A DNA stretch of 7,406 nucleotides from Myxococcales bacterium. GTDB taxonomy: Bacteria > Myxococcota_A > Polyangia > Fen-1088. Made by a program: the position numbers and the translations under genes. The notes below the pieces were generated by a model that did not search any database, was not told the DNA's origin, and saw nothing but the letters and a program-made list of their open reading frames with translations. The stretch spans positions 9,738-17,143 of the forward strand of contig PMNO01000555.1 in assembly GCA_003161835.1 (NCBI GenBank), given 5' to 3'. Shown here piece after piece: positions 5,477 to 7,406 of the stretch; within the stretch, counting starts at the first letter, position 1; each line of letters opens with the position of its first letter.

Positions 5477-5500
5477 CGCCCGCCCTAGATGCGGCGGGCG
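5477..5500 (-). terminator. Hairpin spanning the HDOD gene stop codon
   Basis: CGCCCGCC (5477-5484) and GGCGGGCG (5493-5500) form a perfect 8-bp stem with an 8-base loop that contains the minus-strand TAG stop (5487-5485). A further stem GGCGGC-GAA-GCCGCC (5466-5480) shares arms with this one and with the 15-bp repeat, so these foldings exclude one another. Probably part of the HDOD transcript 3' end structure; GC-rich coding sequence can produce such stems by chance. Confidence 0.35.
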
Positions 5501-6759
5501 ATGTCGGTCGCGATGTCGCGGAAGACGCGCATGCGGGATAGCGTGTCGGTGGCGTCGAGATAGGCAGCGTCGAGCTCCATGTCGCTGCCGTGCGCGGGAT
5601 CGTTCGCGGGCGCGTCCATCTCCTGGACCAGCGCCTCAGCCACGTGAACCGCGCCGACCGGATCGAAGTGGGTGCGCCCGAGCAGCGAAGGACGGTGATG
5701 ATACGCGACGCCTTCGACGACGATGCGAGGCAACCCCCAGCACCCGAGCAGGTACGCGCCGACCTCGGCGTGGGACGCGCCATACTCCTCGGTTTCAACG
5801 CGCCAAACAGGCAGCCGGTTGCGCCGCGCGCGGGGGGCGATGTGCCGGTAGGAGTCCGAGAAGCGCGCCGCCAGCACCAGCTTCCCGACGTCGTGAAGCA
5901 ACCCTCCGATGAAGGCCTCCTCCGCGAAACGGCGCGAGGTCATGAGGTTGCCCGCGATCTCCGCCACGAGGGTGGTGTGCCGCCGCAACCCGCTCGGAGA
6001 CAATCCCAGCGTCTCCTCTTCTCCTTCGAACGCGACGAACAGACCGGTCAAGAGCGCGAGCTGTTCGATCGTCGCCATGCCGAGCATGATGACCGCTTCC
6101 TCGATGTTGACGACGGTGCCAGCAGCATATTTTCGCGTTGTGCCGAAGAACGCCGAGTTCGCCAGCTGCAGCAGCTTCGCGGCCAACGCCGGGTCCTGTT
6201 CCACGATGCGCGCCACCGTGGCGGCGTTCGTCCCGCGCGCGTCCAGCGCGGCCCGGAGCTCGATCAACACGGGTGGAGGGGACGGGAGCGATTCGGTGTC
6301 CCCCACCGCCGCCCGCAGGGCCGGTTGAGCGAGCAGGTCACGCATCGCCAGGGCGCGATCCAGGCGATCGTGCAGCTTGAGCACGTCGAAGGGCTTGACA
6401 AGATACTGGTGACAGAGCGGCGCCACGCGCACCACGTTTTCGCGCAGGGCGGGAGCCCCGAACACCAGGCGCACCGTCGTGGGATGGGACGCCTTCAATC
6501 GCTCGAGGGCCACGATGTCGTCCGATCGCCCCGCGTCGATCGACGCGACGACGACGTCCGCAGGTGCGGCCTCCATGGCCGCAAAGGCCTGCTCGAAGGT
6601 GTGCACGAACACCAGCCGCCAACGAACGGCGTCTTGCTTGAGCAGGCGCTCGAAAGCGTGCAGCACGTCAGTGCGCGGTTCGACGAAGACGATCCGGGGA
6701 GCGCCAAGCGCGAGCCGGCTGGGGAGCTTCTGGACCGTGTCGTGAGTGATGCCGGGCAT
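5485..6759 (-). CDS. HDOD-domain signalling protein with degenerate receiver domain
   Basis: A 424-residue cytoplasmic protein. Residues about 21-137 have the fold pattern of a response-regulator receiver (IVFVEPR at 23-29, VVVAS at 69-73, YLVKPFD at 119-125), followed by a linker DLLAQPALRAAVG and an HDOD domain (about 155-355) with LPSPPPV, NSAFFG (201-206), LLHDVGK (287-293), SHAEVGAYLL (329-338) and HHRPS (354-358). Receiver-HDOD proteins regulate signalling, motility or stress in many bacteria; substrates are mostly unknown. In the receiver the acidic pair is replaced (E-P), the phospho-acceptor position falls on Ser73, and the switch Thr/Ser is Gly101, while Lys122 is kept, so aspartate phosphorylation is unlikely. 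Several His/Asp residues of HD phosphohydrolases remain in the HDOD part. The ATG at 6759 is 5 bases after the GGDEF gene; a GTG at 6768 overlapping its stop is an alternative. The two genes form one transcription unit. Confidence 0.85.
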   Translation of the reverse strand: MPGITHDTVQKLPSRLALGAPRIVFVEPRTDVLHAFERLLKQDAVRWRLVFVHTFEQAFAAMEAAPADVVVASIDAGRSDDIVALERLKASHPTTVRLVFGAPALRENVVRVAPLCHQYLVKPFDVLKLHDRLDRALAMRDLLAQPALRAAVGDTESLPSPPPVLIELRAALDARGTNAATVARIVEQDPALAAKLLQLANSAFFGTTRKYAAGTVVNIEEAVIMLGMATIEQLALLTGLFVAFEGEEETLGLSPSGLRRHTTLVAEIAGNLMTSRRFAEEAFIGGLLHDVGKLVLAARFSDSYRHIAPRARRNRLPVWRVETEEYGASHAEVGAYLLGCWGLPRIVVEGVAYHHRPSLLGRTHFDPVGAVHVAEALVQEMDAPANDPAHGSDMELDAAYLDATDTLSRMRVFRDIATDIARRI

Positions 6760-6764
6760 GGCAC

Positions 6765-7406
6765 TCACGCGGCTACGTGAAACTTGGTGAAGCTCGTGAC
6801 GCGGTTGCGGCCGGCGGCCTTTGCCTGCGCCAGGGTATCCTCGGCCGCGCGCAAGAGATCCCCCGGACTCTGGAACGCCAGGGCTTCGTCCAGCGTGACA
6901 CACCCGACGGAGATGGTCATGCGCACGGGATCGCCAATACCGATGTCGTGCTGCCCCTCCTCGACCCTCTTGCGCAGCCGTTCGGCGACGATCGCCGCTC
7001 CGGCGGCGTGGGTGTCGGTCAAGATCAGCGCGAACTCCTCGCCCCCGTAGCGCGCCGCCAGATCGCGATAGCGCAGCCTGTCGCCCAGCATGCCTCCCAG
7101 GGCGGCCAGCGCGCGATCGCCCGCGGCGCGCCCAAAAGCCTGATTGATCATGTCCAGATGATCGGGATCGCACAGAATGACGCTGATGGGCTTTCCGGCC
7201 TGCTGGGCGATCTCGAACTGCTCGCGCAGATACTCGTCGAACCGCGGTCGGCTGGCGAGGCCGGTCAGGCCGTCGACGCGTGATTCCCCCGGCCTAACCA
7301 CCGCCGTGACGTCCGACCGCTCCGACAACTCGTCTTCGAGATGGCCGAACGCGTAGTCCGCCCGCTCGACGATGCGCTCCAGGTCGTCCGCCTCCCCCGC
7401 CACGAT
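6765..7406 (-). CDS. GGDEF diguanylate cyclase, 5' end outside the window
   Basis: Diguanylate cyclase making cyclic di-GMP from two GTP. The frame is still open at the right edge (a GTG at 7403-7401 could be a start but has no visible upstream context), so the N-terminus and any sensor or receiver domain are missing. The visible 213 codons hold a complete GGDEF domain: DGLTGLASRPRF at its start, the metal/substrate region LCDPDHLDMIN with the following F-G-R-A-A-G-D, the I-site RYRD (RxxD) exactly five residues before the active-site GGEEF (7046-7032), and a C-terminal ISVGCVTL ... AEDTLAQAKAAGRNRV. Both active site and product-inhibition site are intact, so an active, feedback-controlled enzyme is expected. 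It precedes the HDOD gene by 5 bases and is co-oriented. A flagellar or biofilm role is suggested only by proximity to the flg genes. Confidence 0.92.
   Translation of the reverse strand: MVAGEADDLERIVERADYAFGHLEDELSERSDVTAVVRPGESRVDGLTGLASRPRFDEYLREQFEIAQQAGKPISVILCDPDHLDMINQAFGRAAGDRALAALGGMLGDRLRYRDLAARYGGEEFALILTDTHAAGAAIVAERLRKRVEEGQHDIGIGDPVRMTISVGCVTLDEALAFQSPGDLLRAAEDTLAQAKAAGRNRVTSFTKFHVAA

Noticed and set aside
5331..5484. A small gene in the convergent gap.
   Set aside because: No frame with a credible start, ribosome site and length; the region is better explained by inverted repeats.
6760..7173. Upstream extension of the HDOD open frame to 562 residues.
   Set aside because: It overlaps the GGDEF gene, whose frame carries clear conserved motifs; the extra residues are an Arg-rich out-of-frame translation.
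1..7406. CRISPR array, insertion sequence, tRNA or rRNA.
   Set aside because: No regularly spaced repeats, transposase-like frame, or cloverleaf/ribosomal sequence was seen on either strand by eye.

Overview
The window is a flagellar (flg) locus from a GC-rich Gram-negative bacterium. It encodes P-ring, L-ring and distal-rod proteins, so the cell has an outer membrane and a peptidoglycan layer. The gene order flgF-flgG-flgA-flgH-flgI-flgJ, apparently followed by flgM, is the order I associate with deltaproteobacteria and relatives. A receiver-HDOD protein of a type common in Myxococcota/deltaproteobacteria and a sigma-54-type promoter point the same way. This assignment to a deltaproteobacterial/Myxococcota-like lineage is inference; no rRNA or marker gene lies in the window.

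Layout: (1) Minus strand, 4719 down to 1: a compact operon flgF (4719-4006), flgG (3988-3203), flgA (3203-2487), flgH (2490-1801), flgI (1807-623), flgJ (623-12), and the first five codons of a probable flgM at the left edge. All junctions except flgF/flgG overlap by a few bases, which suggests translational coupling. A good sigma-54 -24/-12 element (4766-4749) sits just upstream of flgF. A sigma-28-like element lies inside the 3' end of flgJ (87-61), suitably placed for separate transcription of flgM. (2) 4720-4904 is the divergent control region between the flg operon and a lone plus-strand fliJ-like gene (4905-5330), which starts at GTG behind a perfect AAGGAG. (3) 5331-5484 is the convergent junction of fliJ and the next block; it holds strong GC-rich hairpins, one of them a perfect 15-bp stem. 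(4) Minus strand, 7406 down to 5485: a two-gene signalling unit made of a GGDEF diguanylate cyclase (5' end off the window; active-site GGEEF and I-site RxxD intact) and a receiver-HDOD protein whose receiver has lost its phosphorylation residues.

How the genes fit together: FlgF and FlgG build the rod, FlgJ assists rod assembly, FlgA chaperones FlgI into the P ring, FlgH builds the L ring, and FlgM would then hold sigma-28 until the hook-basal body is complete. FliJ serves the export apparatus. The adjacent c-di-GMP synthase and HDOD protein could link motility to signalling, but only proximity supports that. I see no defence system, mobile element, CRISPR array or clearly new gene family. 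The most informative extras are the two flagellar promoters, the displaced fliJ, the degenerate receiver and the structured convergent terminator region.
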